From Piper betle (lineage: Eukaryota > Streptophyta > Magnoliopsida > Piperales > Piperaceae): DNA of 64,000 nt. Where the stretch lies: positions 24,510 to 88,509 of the forward strand of contig JAURVB010012300.1 of the NCBI GenBank assembly GCA_033002965.1, read 5' to 3'. The translations under genes were made by a program, and so were the position numbers. The notes below the pieces were generated by a model. The model saw only the letters and a program-made list of their open reading frames with translations. It had not been told where the DNA came from and searched no databases. Position 1 is the first letter of the stretch; each line of letters opens with the position of its first letter. This document shows positions 1-11,500 of this stretch, piece after piece.

Positions 1-678
1 CCAAAATGTAAAAACGGAAACCTGTGTTTGTTGTTTAAAACTTTCAGAAAGTAATTTTCCCATACTTAAAGTAATTGCTGTCGTATTCTCATTGGCATAT
101 GTAATTACATAGTTATTTTGTGGTAGTTATTGTAATTAACATGTTATGCTTGTATGGTAGCGTTGAAATAAGAGGTGGTATTTCTCTATTCTTGGTGCAT
201 GCGTTAATTGATCTGTTAGGGGATATAATTATTTCTCCCTTTCTACTTGTCGTAGGAAAGCACTATCTGCTCATGTAGGTTGAGTTTGTACATTCTTAAT
301 TATATTTCCTTATTAAGTTGCAGGACGTAGCAAACAACTGAGATGAAAATTTGCAATCTATGTAGGGAAAAGAGATGCACTCAATTCACGTGCCTCGAAA
401 TGTAAATTTTACCAAAGGGTTAATGCAGGCTTCTTGTAAACCTGATGGCAGTCACTAGTTCCTCCATAACCTCCACATTGTGTTGAAATTGACTTGAGAA
501 TTTAGTGGTTTTTACCAACTCATTGCTGTAGATTTCATCAGATAATTTTCTTGAAAGAAGCACTGCAAGTTTCTTGAGTATGCTTAGAAGATAGAAAAGT
601 TGCGATTGATGATACATGCCTTGTATATCTCAAAGGAATGCATTTGATAAGTAACAGTTATTTGCATTTCTTTTGTAG

Positions 679-999
679 GCCGAGCATGTGGTTTCATCAT
701 GTAAGACAAAGCCCAAATAGTCGAGGAGTGACTATTGCTATCAATTACTGTGAGTACTGTGCGTCTTCTGTTATTACATGTTGTAATTATTAAAAGTGCA
801 TTTCCTAGTTTCATATTTTGATGGAAAACATTTTTTTCACTCCTCAGGGTATGACATGCAGTTTGATATCAAGTATGCTTACTTCAACTTTTTGCAGTCG
901 CTTGAATTCCCTTCAGATAAGAAACCTGAAGATAGCATTCATGAACACACAGAAAATTTAGAAAATAAACAAGGTAATCATACAAAAACTTGTCCCTAG
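679..999 (+). CDS. JMJ32: JmjC-domain protein, JMJ32/JMJD7-like, 3' exons only
   Basis: Two exons at 679-749 and 848-999 join in phase: the first ends in ..AATTACT before gtgagt, the second starts GGTATGAC after ctcag, restoring N-Y-W-Y-D. The first exon encodes PSMWFHHVRQSPNSRG and the second YDMQFDIKYAYFNFLQSL, the C-terminal end of the JmjC fold as in Arabidopsis JMJ32 and animal JMJD7. The second His of WFHH is in the position of the distal iron ligand of this 2-oxoglutarate oxygenase family. The exon then runs through a short charged tail to a stop at 997-999; a donor-like gtaatc at 976 leaves a further exon possible. Upstream exons with the HxD motif were not found in bases 1-678 and must lie off the left edge, so the gene is partial here. 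JMJ32-type proteins are reported as histone demethylases or hydroxylases; substrate cannot be read from this piece. Confidence 0.8.
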
Positions 1000-3900
1000 T
1001 TACAGAGAATGTGATTGTGCACCTCAACTTGGACGTGATCAATACTCGACACCATCTCTTTTTGTGTGATCTTCAAGGTAAGAAAATTGCAAGAAATCCT
1101 TCACTTTCTTTTGGTGGTCATTACATTATTCTATTGACCAATTTGGTGGCAAGGGGATACAAACGATGAGTTTGCGGTTGTTACAATCATTAGTCGAAAG
1201 GCGGGTAGAAAACTGATCATTGTTTTTTGATCTACAGAACCTATTTAGCAGGCGATGATGTGAAGTGTGGTAAACATGATTGGATGGCTTCTTTAGGATT
1301 ATATTTATTTATTTATGTGATGCACTTATGTATTGGTCATTTGTAGATGGTGCAATAAAAATGTCCTGCAGTGCCTGGATATTACTGAACATCAACTTCA
1401 ATGCTGAAAGTGGTCTCAATTATTTGTACACTGCAGACCCAATTCATCACATTTTTATTTGAAAGTAGAAATGGCTTCCGAGCTTGTGAATATGATTTGT
1501 GGAGACATTTGCGCTTCCTACAATATTTGAGAGCCTAATCAAGCAGCCAAAAGCACAATGTACCTTGTTTCTTTTACGGGATGTGCAAATTCGTTTACCG
1601 CGCGCAAAATTAAAATTTTATTATTGTAGAACTTTTTATTTAGTAGGGAGTAGGTATTGAAAGGAACGTATTTAGAAGATACATATTTTCTGAAAGAAAA
1701 AATGTATATTTTTTTGGGAAGATCATCTAGGATTTGAGATAATGTTTCTTGCAACAGAATGGAAACGTGAATCAAACGATCTGTTACGATGATTCTCTCG
1801 TATTGAAAGGATGCTCGGATGGCTAACCTAATCATAAAAGTTTTGCAAGGGGATTGGAGCATGATGCTACAAGAGAAAAGATCTTCTTTCTAAAAAGATT
1901 TGATTCAAAATTATTATATGTCTAAGGTCCAGTATTAAAATTATTTAATATGTTTTTTTTATTTTGTTCATGTCAAAAAATTATTCAAAATACCTCGATT
2001 ATTTTAGAAGAGGTTTGAGTCAAATAGCAATGATTCAAAGTATTTTTTTTCAGTATTGCGGAAACCCACTGACCGGATTGTATAGATATGTAAAATGCTA
2101 GATTTTCAATCTTAGTATGAAAGGGAGGAAAATGAATGCTTAATTTAAAGTGAGTAGAATTTTATACTCCATCTCATAAATATATACAAAATTTTGTGGA
2201 AAGTCGTATTCGATGAAAGTCGCATGGAGGGCATATATGGAGATCTCTTTTCGTTAATAGCTGCCAAGCAACGAGGGATTTGAGTCCTCCAACTTTGATG
2301 TGATAAGAAATATTACAAAGAGGATCATTAGCTCACTAGACGGAAAGTGTAGATGCGATTAATCTGTGTATCAGGTCGCTTACTGTCAATCGCCATTATA
2401 TTTGTGATAATTGCATTCCATGGCTTTACGAAAAAAGTGTTTACTTGTAGTTGTTGTGATGAGCCGCTGATACTTTTCATAATGATGCACGGTCCAGCAA
2501 ATCAAGTTGGTTGGATTTTGTTCTTTGTGATCTATTAAGGTGTAATTAGAAAGTCCGCGTGCGTCTGATGAACACTAACGAACAAAGTTATCATGTCTTA
2601 ATTCTCGATATCTAATCAAGTCGCCTAATAAAATATGCCTAGAAGAAAATTAGTGCATTGAACTAAGCGAATTTGCGTCTTCAAGTTGCTGTCAACTTTT
2701 TGAAACTACTGTGTTTTTTCTATATCTGAAAATGTGTGGTAGTGATAATTCTACGGGGAGCACTAAGACATGACAAGCAGGACTGTCAGATTTAACATTA
2801 GAGGAGCCGTCAAGGCTTTAGTATGGCCGGAAACAACCAGCACAAAAATCACATGATTTAGCAAGGATAATGAAAAGTTTGACTGTATAATTTGTGCTCG
2901 GTAGTGTGTTTTTAGTGATAATCAAATTAATAATGCACGTTTAGCGGTTGATAGATAGTCAAATCACAAGAAATCCTATGCACCATCCGACAAGCAATTG
3001 AAGTTTAACAATAAATGTTGGGCTTTATTAATGCAAGTTCTACGAAATATGAGTGGTAATTTACTATTATTTTTAGGAACAATAATGCTCGAAGGACCAT
3101 TAACATATAATATTGACACACATATTAAATACATAGTTTTAAAATATAATTTTGATTAAAAAAAGAAGAAGATCAAGTTCCCAGTTTTTTTGAGACAAAA
3201 ATAAAAGAAAAAAACCTTTGGAGCATTTTACCCAAAGTAATTTCGATCCCAAAGTTTCCTCGGCTGAATTCTTCAGACACACAATCATTCACATTGTTAA
3301 ATTAAAAAATTATTAAATTTAGTTAATCACAAAATTATTATTAATTATTTGGTGCCCTTCTTTGTACCGGCCGCTGATCATGAATATAAAAGACATTTCA
3401 CATGCACTATCAAAACATGAACATGGTTGTGATAATCGGTCGGAACATGTCTGATTCAATTTGATTTGACTCCGACAAAATCTGAATTAAAAATACATAT
3501 CTAAAATTGAATCGTTAGAATTAGTCTTACAATCTCCCCAATCAAATCGAGTTTGATTGATTCGTAAACGATTTGTGGTTCACCATTTTTATCAGATTTT
3601 ACATATTTTAATATTTAATAAATATAAAATAGTTAAAAATATAACATATGCAAAATATAAAAGAATTCAACTTACATTCTTATTATTGCTTACATTTTCA
3701 TTCTATCTATAATATTTAGTACTTTAAGTTTACAATACTTTATTTTATAGAAAAGTCTATCGTCTAGATACCCCTCTGTGCATCCACATAGCTGGAACAT
3801 TTGCCTGAGCTGAGGACCAGAGTTGTGTGTGAATAATAGAGGGGTCAGATTGCTCAAAAGGAGATGATTTTTCAGATTGCTCAAAAGATGTAAAACAAAG

Positions 3901-4120
3901 CTGGAAGTTTATGTTTTGCATTCGATAGCGGCCAAACGAGGTAAAATATCATAATGGTGGTAATGAAGTGATTGCCAATGCAACCTGAAGTGGTTTTATT
4001 TTAACAATGTTGGTCAAATTCAAAAACAGTGCAAATAGTTCAATGACCATAATATTACACTAATAATCTTCTTTTCTATCTGTTTGGCATATGAATTGCC
4101 CATAATGCTTTCTAATGTGC
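1000..4120. other. Intergenic, 3' flank of the JmjC gene
   Basis: AT-rich DNA with no coding exon I can support. Poly(A)-signal-like AATAAA strings lie near 1354 and 2625; either could serve the JmjC transcript, but nothing decides between them. Short open frames here have no recognisable domain. Confidence 0.5.
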
Positions 4121-4124
4121 CACA

Positions 4125-4205
4125 ATTGAAGCACTTCAAGTCACTCTTGAATTTGAATTCTCATTATTGAAGCACTTCAAGTCATCTTGAATTGGAATTC
4201 TCTTT
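4125..4205. repeat. Two-copy tandem repeat, unit about 41 bp
   Basis: 4125-4165 and 4166-4205 repeat the same unit (attgaagcacttcaagtca followed by ttgaattYgaattctc) with few differences. It contains the palindrome-like gaagcacttc. No function is apparent. Confidence 0.8.
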
Positions 4206-4257
4206 GTATTTTGCATTGGATTTCACACTTCTTGATTAATAAGGTTGGTCTCTTCTA

Positions 4258-4771
4258 TGTTGGGTTTATCCCCCATCATGTTATGAGGTGATTGGTGAGT
4301 TATATGTAGCATAATGAGAAAGTTTTATTTCTTAAATTAGTTTTTGGATTAAAAAAAGGCACGTGACGCCTATTACAAGTTCTTTTGGAGGCCGAAAGGG
4401 CCCAATAATGGATCAGATCCTAGTTGGTTTTAGTGTTACCTCGATTTCCTACATAGTGTGGTGAGGAGAAAATAATTCAGTTCCTGAAATTTCACTATAA
4501 CATATGGACCTATCATGTGATGAAAAGGAGATGATTCGGATGATAGCCAGTACGAATTAGAGTCTCGTATAACTTTACTATAGTATGTTGTAAGGGGGAG
4601 ATGATTCAGATTATATAATGTGTGAGGAGAGAATTATTGGGTTTATCTCATATCATGTTTAGAGATGATTGGTATCTTGTATATAGGTTAATAAAAAGTC
4701 TTATTCCTTGAACTTATTTTCGATTAAGAGAGCCCCGTTTGAAATCACTTTTAGGGCCCAAAGGGCCCAAC
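4258..4771 (+). mobile_element. TRIM-like element (small terminal-direct-repeat retroelement)
   Basis: 4258-4410 and 4637-4771 are diverged direct repeats: both begin with tgggtttatc, share a gaggtgattggt-type stretch, then a run resembling aagtcttattccttgaac, and end at agggcccaa. Between them is only about 225 bp with no coding capacity. Just after the left copy is aatggatcagatcc, a degraded match to the primer-binding site complementary to initiator tRNA-Met (tggtatcagagcc) that follows 5' LTRs. Short LTRs, no genes and a primer site fit a TRIM. Exact ends and target duplication were not found; a plain segmental duplication is the alternative. Confidence 0.45.
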
Positions 4772-4794
4772 ATTCCCAAACTTGGAAAATTTGT

Positions 4795-6075
4795 CTTTGA
4801 AGTTGAGCATGCCATTTACCACACTTTTCTAACTCTCATCCAAGATGAAATTCAAATCACGAACAATGATCCAAAGATCATTATTGGAAATAAGGGATGA
4901 TAATGTATTTTAGAAATTCCATTTTTTTAGTTTGTTTAGGGCTACCATAAGCACCTCAAACATAATATGAAGCTTCAACAGTGGGGTTAAATAGTTTACC
5001 CCATACGAAATGTTTAGTTTTGCCTTCCACGTAGAAGGAGATGGAATTTTTCCAACCACAAAAGACGCCAGATCTACCTTCACTAGGCATCAGTTCCCAA
5101 TAATACTAATTACCCCATCTTTTACAGAAGACAAGCCATCGATCCGCTTGAATTTTAGTTTCAATAATGAAGAAATCATCTGAAGCATGTCTTTTTGTGA
5201 GTTTTGAAATATTGCTTAAACTACTTCTATTATTACATCCTTTTACATTCCATGACAGAAACTTCATCATAACAAGAATAATGAATAACACAGAGGGTAA
5301 AAGGAGAGATATGAGCTCAATAGAAGATATGGGAGCCCTTTTCTCATTGTTGGTGCTTGCTTCACCTTCTGCATGGGTGCTAAGTATTCCTATACGGTTA
5401 AACCCTGGAGGATAACAACAAGAGGTTCAGGTAAGACTGGAACAATATTCTCCCCAGTCCATCCCAAAAAGTTGGTCATAGCAGGAGAATTGGTTTCTAA
5501 AGCAAGTTGATCAGAAAAGCTACGCATTCTTTTTCCATTTGGATCCACAATATAGACTCCCTCCTTGTCCTTCAGAACTACATCAGATTGCTCAAATATT
5601 TCTACTGTCGCAGCAGCATCTTCAGGATGAGGTTTAACCCTGCTTGTGTAAACCAAAATATGCTAAGAATTGTTCTCAATGGGAGTTTGGGGATATCGTA
5701 CCAATCGACCAGGGGAACCATCAGAAGAGATGTCCAGGAACCAACTAGCTTTTTTCATCTTGATTACCAGCAGGATGAAGCAGAGTTAGGTGGAAAAGAC
5801 AGCAGCTTTCCCAGATAGAACACTTTCCAGGAATCTTCTAAGCTTGGTTCAGCTTGAAGAGAAAGAACCATTGGCTAAGGCATCGTCATCTTTAACATTT
5901 ATATTTTTTATCTTTACAATAACATCCGGCGGTAAGCCCTCTATCAGACCCATTTTACAGATGCCAATGGCAGCAACTGAACAAACACCAGCTGGAGAAT
6001 AGGGCAAGAGGACGAGGTAACTTCATGGTGAAGCATCCAGAGCATTAAAAATGCCAATCCTCGAGCGCCTTTGGC
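4795..6075 (-). mobile_element. Degenerate LINE (L1-type) fragment, ORF1 end plus endonuclease start
   Basis: On the minus strand, 5106-5270 reads MKFLSWNVKGCNN..SNISKL..FFIIETKI, the start of the apurinic-type endonuclease of plant L1 elements (the usual form is LSWNVRGxNN..ETK). Further along, about 4795-5060 reads SGVFCGWKN, then GSPKQ and LDHCS.FEFHLG, the endonuclease segment around G-D-F-N-F, broken by stops. Upstream of the endonuclease, 5390-6002 holds frames that look like the end of ORF1, with phrases such as GLPPDVIVKIKNINVKDDDAL, split by frameshifts. No reverse transcriptase follows, so the copy is truncated on its 3' side. It is dead. Confidence 0.7.
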
Positions 6076-6849
6076 AAATTATTTGGACATATTTAGCCGC
6101 CATCTTTCATGGGATCAACACATAGTAAACAATCTTATCAAGCTGTGAGGCACTTGTTAAAATTTTTGCAACAAATACCGTGATGAATTTTGTGTTACTA
6201 GCAAGGAAATTAACAATATATTGTAGCAACAACAAACACATCGAGAACGAAGACACCAAACAATATTTTATCGAAATAATCATGATAAATGCTTCTCTCC
6301 ACACCTTCTCTAAATGAACCAAATTGGGATCAATCACCAACCAGAACAGAAATGCTAACTCTTGAACTGATTAAGTTAGTAGACCCAACCTAGGAGGAAC
6401 TCATGACTTTTGAACGCTAAAGGCATCATGAATTAATGAATATAAAATTACATGAATGAAATGCACCCCAGTACGATATTATGAGAATAATATAACATGT
6501 AAGCACATAATAAAACTGAGTAACCCAAAAAATCCATAACAAAGTAGATATCAGGAAATTAACATACACACGCTCACACATACACGTGTGTGTATGTATG
6601 TATGTGTCTACAATCATATCAATGACAATAATAAAAGGAATCACAAATAACAACTGAAATAATTGATAACAACTTAAATAATTGATATACACAAGTCCAC
6701 ACATTGATCCTATCATAGAATGGAGGAGCAACAAAAACAAAAGGTGTGTGAGGTAGATGTCTGCAAATGTCAAGGTCGTTATTATTTAATCATTGTACTC
6801 GACAACTTTACTTTATTAGTAATATTAAGTAGATAACATTGGTCGTACG
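6076..6849. other. Intergenic, AT-rich, between LINE and copia relics
   Basis: No coding feature is supported. A short (CA)/(TG)-rich palindromic tract (cacacatacacgtgtgtgta) lies near 6565-6610. Confidence 0.5.
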
Positions 6850-7269
6850 TGCTAGAATTTTCAAGATCAACGTCATATTAAATTATTAAGAAAATAAATT
6901 AGATGTGAGAGTGTACCTTAATCTTTATGAAGAAATTCATACTCTAAATATATATTTCAATCTTCAACATATGCATTTTTCAAATTGTTATGTATTATCT
7001 AATTTATTCCTTATTGATAATGAAATGTTAGAAAGAAAACAAAACATCCAACTTGGGCACCATAACCCTTTATATAGATCTTTAGACTCTCTTATTTTCA
7101 ATTTGGTCTATTATATTAATAAATTAGAAATAAGTGTTTTGATCTTTAAACATTCTATAATTCTCATGCTTAACTAATTGATATTTCAATAAGTTTGATA
7201 TTAAATATACGGTAACAAATCACACATATATAATATGATAGCCTTCAATATACAATTATATTAATATGT

Positions 7270-7343
<74 letters not shown>
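6850..7343 (-). repeat. 3' LTR of the old copia element
   Basis: It matches 14542-15010 in the same order. Its inner side carries a (TA)n then (GA)n microsatellite at about 7277-7343 that blurs the boundary. By the orientation of the primer site this is the 3' LTR. Confidence 0.6.
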
Positions 7344-7346
<3 letters not shown>

Positions 7347-8092
7347 ATATATGTATATATATAACTTTTAGAAGGATATAATACTATACAATTTTACAAC
7401 ATAGCAATAATCCTACTTATTTTATTAAAGGTAATTATTTATTTTTGGAAGTAAAATTATTATTATTATATTGATCAATAAAACTTTAGTATGCACTAAT
7501 TGTTGTTATCTTAACTATGACATATCCCGAAATTATCTGATCCATCAACTATACTAATATAGGACCAAATCGTAACTAGTCCTTCAATGATCACAATACT
7601 AACATAATTATTGACATAAATCAAGTATGAATGTGAAACATGAAATTACATATAACGTGATCAGAATTACATGTATTTCTAACTGGTCATACCTTATGAT
7701 TCAAAGAATCAAAACACTTTCTAATATCTTATTCAAAACTGTAGTAGAGAGTCAACTCTATTAAGATCATATCAAAACTAATTAGAATGGGAACCTTAAT
7801 TCAAATACTTTATTTCTGTAAAAAATGACTTTGTACTGAAGATGTGTCTAAATTAATAATGTATACAAACTCCCATTAAACTAGCATATTAACAAGTGAC
7901 GTAACACTAATATGAACATTATGCTTATAAAAGACATTAAGTGTTAGCCCTTTAAGCGAATCCGCAAACATGGAGTTTAATATTGCACTATAGACACCTA
8001 ATACTCTAAAATCTTATTTTAATATATGAATGCTTACTTAATGTTGCAAAACAACTTTAGTGCAATTCTCTAACGAAATTTTGCAGTCATAT

Positions 8093-10352
8093 TGTAACAC
8101 CTCAAAGCTTGGGAACTGAACTAGAATGTCACTGGTCCCGGTTAGGTCGGTTAACATAAACCCAATTCCTACGGATCTACTCTCGGCATCTCAAGATTGA
8201 AAATGACAATCGCTATGTATCGATGAATACACAAAAATAACCCTAACATGTTACTACATAAATGACATGTCAACTAATTCACATACCAAATAATGGCGAT
8301 GAAAATCGATAAAATTCGTAAAATAAGACAGATTAAATCTCCCCTCTGTAATTAAGGGTCACTCTGTCAAATCAACATGTATACGTGTATATATATATAT
8401 ATATCATACATTTTTATTCACACAATATTCTAATCTACTGTATAATCATTCTGAAGCTTGGGTCTCAACCCACCTGTGCATTCCATTCATATTTCTCATC
8501 AATTTTGGGTCTTAACTTACTTATTGTACTTATTCAATGTTTAAACATATTTATTAACATGTTATTGTTAGCAATCTTTCTACTGTAGCATACATCATAT
8601 CACACTACATCATCATGTATTGCATTTCAGTACATCATCCTCAAAATATTAAACATACTATCATCTAACATGTGTGCATGCAAGAGACATTACTACTCCT
8701 CTGTCTAGGCTGGCTCATCATACTCATAATCATCACCTACATATATTATTAAAAATGTCATTAATGCGTGTTACTGGTCTAAAATATAACTAATATCAAA
8801 CTGGCTATGAGAGAAAACTCTCATATAAAGGAAAACATTCATATACTTCTTGTGAACTCTCTGAAGGGCACCTACTGAGGAGCCATTGGGTTGCAGACCT
8901 AGTAGCATCCCGAACTGACTACTCTATTACTGATGTCTCTCTCGACATTTTCTCATTTTATTTTTGGTCCCTCGAGACTATAGTATATCCTAAGCCCTCT
9001 CATTTCCTCCATAATTCTCCTAGACTTGAGCACGAAGACCGAGTACTCTCAAGCGGTCACCTTTAGTACCCTTTGAACCACAAGTCTAGACATGTGTTGT
9101 ACTAAATAATACCTGTAAACCTCCACATTTTTCCGAGTGTGAGGAACTCAAAATAGGAGTTGTCAGGATCCCTTGGGTTTGAAACAACCCACTCACTAAT
9201 CTAGAGCCCACTTTCACTGTCGCATGCATCTGCTCATGTACGTGTGAGTCAGTTTTCTATATATAGGTCTAGGAAGGGATTTATATAATAGGCTCGAAGG
9301 AAACTTGTGGTAGATCTTATTTTCGAAAACATACTCGAGGGATCTCATCCTTGAGGGTTACTAATTCAGAAACTGGTTGATTAAATGACCCGGGTTAAGT
9401 GGGATCCGATAAAATGCCACTTGACTCATCTTACAAGTAATAAAATAATAAACAATAGAATAAAGTGTAAAATAGGAAATGAGTCCTAAATGGACCTGGT
9501 AGAAATTTCGAGCATGTCTTCGTGCCTAGGTGGCGAGTTTCTACTCCGTACCTACACAACAAGACTAAATACTAACGCCTAGTATAATGCATAAATGTTA
9601 CACTCCTTATCAATCCATACAAGATAATATCTATTTACGTGCATTTAAATTTAAACTCTAATTCACTATTATCATCGGTTAACATGCATTTAAATTTAAA
9701 CCAACACCTATTTACAATTACACCATTTGCATCACAATAAAATCATAAAACAATTCATTATCAAATAAAATCGGATAAAATTTTATACCTAATCGTCAGT
9801 CATACGGCGACGGCGACAAAGTTGTGACGGGCTCGAGTGAGGATCATGGGGGAGAGGGAAGGAAGAAAAAGTAGAAGGGAGTTGGGTGAGGAGGATGGTG
9901 GCGACTGGATGGTGACGGCGTCAGAAGTTTGCAATAAATAGGAATCGGGGGGCGGGGGTGGGGGGGGGTTTGGAACGAGTGGTCGGGAAGAAGGTCAGGA
10001 GTCATCTCGTAAGGTGTCGAGGGAAGAAAATGAGTGGTTGGAGGAGAAAAATGAGTCGTCGTCTCGTAATTAAAATTTGACTTGATTCTAACTCAAGAAA
10101 AATAATACTAAATCGTAATAATTCTAAAAAATCTAGAAAAACAGGGAAAAATGTCATAAAATATAATACAGATCACAACATTACAATAACATGCTCTATA
10201 ACAAATAACCCACCCAAACTGCCCATAACGCATCCTAATGTATTATTCGGCCAAAAATAATTCTACGATTTAATTAAAATAAATAAAGAAAATCCGGCGG
10301 ACTCTCATATATTCTCATAACTCATTTTGCTGTTGTCTTACTGATGTTATCA
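8093..10352. mobile_element. Solo LTR (Gypsy-type) with 6-bp target duplication
   Basis: The block starts TGTAACACC and ends GTTATCA, the TG..CA form of LTRs, and is flanked on both sides by TCATAT (8087-8092 and 10353-10358). TGTAACACC is a common start of long plant Gypsy LTRs. It is 2260 bp long, non-coding, and interrupts the copia element, so it is the younger insertion. A GC-rich piece at about 9830-10060 followed by an AT-rich tail (10065-10250) resembles the internal module of the hAT-like family at 52-61 kb. No pol domain is inside, so a solo LTR left by recombination is the simplest reading. Confidence 0.6.
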
Positions 10353-10919
10353 TCATATGCTTGGGCACACATAACTCTCATGGTTCATAACACAAAACCG
10401 ATCTTTGCTTGGTATACGTGTTTTGAAATTAACCAAACTGAAAACAACGGTTGAACCAATCGGTTCAGACTATAAAACCCTGACTCGAGTCATAGGTTTT
10501 ACACATATACCATAATTCGATACCCCCATAACAAGTTATAAACTTGATTATTATGATGGAAGAAGCTATCAGTGTTTTCTTTATACTCTACCTGGATATA
10601 GCTTCTCTAGCAAGCATAAATATATAACTTGAAATAAATATATATAACTATATGATATCCAATAGAATCAAAGTCAAAATACCTATTGATCTCTAATTTG
10701 TCTAATTTTCGATATGTGAGCTTATAATGTTTTACTATCCTGGTTAATTAAATATCATTCTAACATCTCTGCTATATACTCAAGATCCAGATGCATAAAT
10801 ACTTGTGCATATATAATACTCCAAATACCATACGTACATGGGATAGGAGCAAACTAAACTCACCATTCTTAGTCACTAATCTACACGCCAAAATTGGCTA
10901 AGCACCTAATCAATATAAG

Positions 10920-11500
10920 GCTTTTGTAATTACGGTAGAACTGTATGCCCAAAAACAAAAGAGGCTTCACCAAGAGTTTTTATTTTAAATTGATGGGACA
11001 AAAAATGCTTATGTTTCATGCAAAAGACCCATATTGCTTACGAGTAGAATATCACTTACATATAGTACTAGGATAATAAATTTGCTCTCACTGACCTTGA
11101 GATATAAACACTAATAAGTAATATTTTTTCTCAAATCTTAAAGAGGTCAAGACTTGATCAAACTTGTTGGTATTGCTGATAGAATGTCTCCTTTAACATA
11201 AATGGACTTGTTAGACTTAATTACATACAAGGTGATTTGAATTTTTAGACTCAAAGTTCTCTGGATGCACATTGTATGCAAGTATATCAATGTCTCTATT
11301 GAGAAAAGATATCTTTGTGTCCATTTGATGAAGCTCTAAATTATAATGACCTACAAGTGTTATAACAATTTTAAAAGAGTTTTTCCTTAAAACCTGATAA
11401 AAAATCTATTTAAAATCAAAGCCTTTTTTTCTAAGTGAATCCCTTGGCAATTGAACATACTTTATATTTTTCGATGTTACCTTTAGGTAACTTGACAAAT
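10920..11500 (-). pseudogene. Broken copia reverse transcriptase domain
   Basis: Minus-strand reading gives the copia phrases NLELHQMDTK-SFLN-DIDI and, further along, YVSDILLVSN, the counterpart of the catalytic Y-V-D-D motif. Here the first Asp of that pair is changed to Ser, and stops interrupt the frame. The residues fix the family but the enzyme cannot be active. It is part of the element at 6850-15010. Confidence 0.75.
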
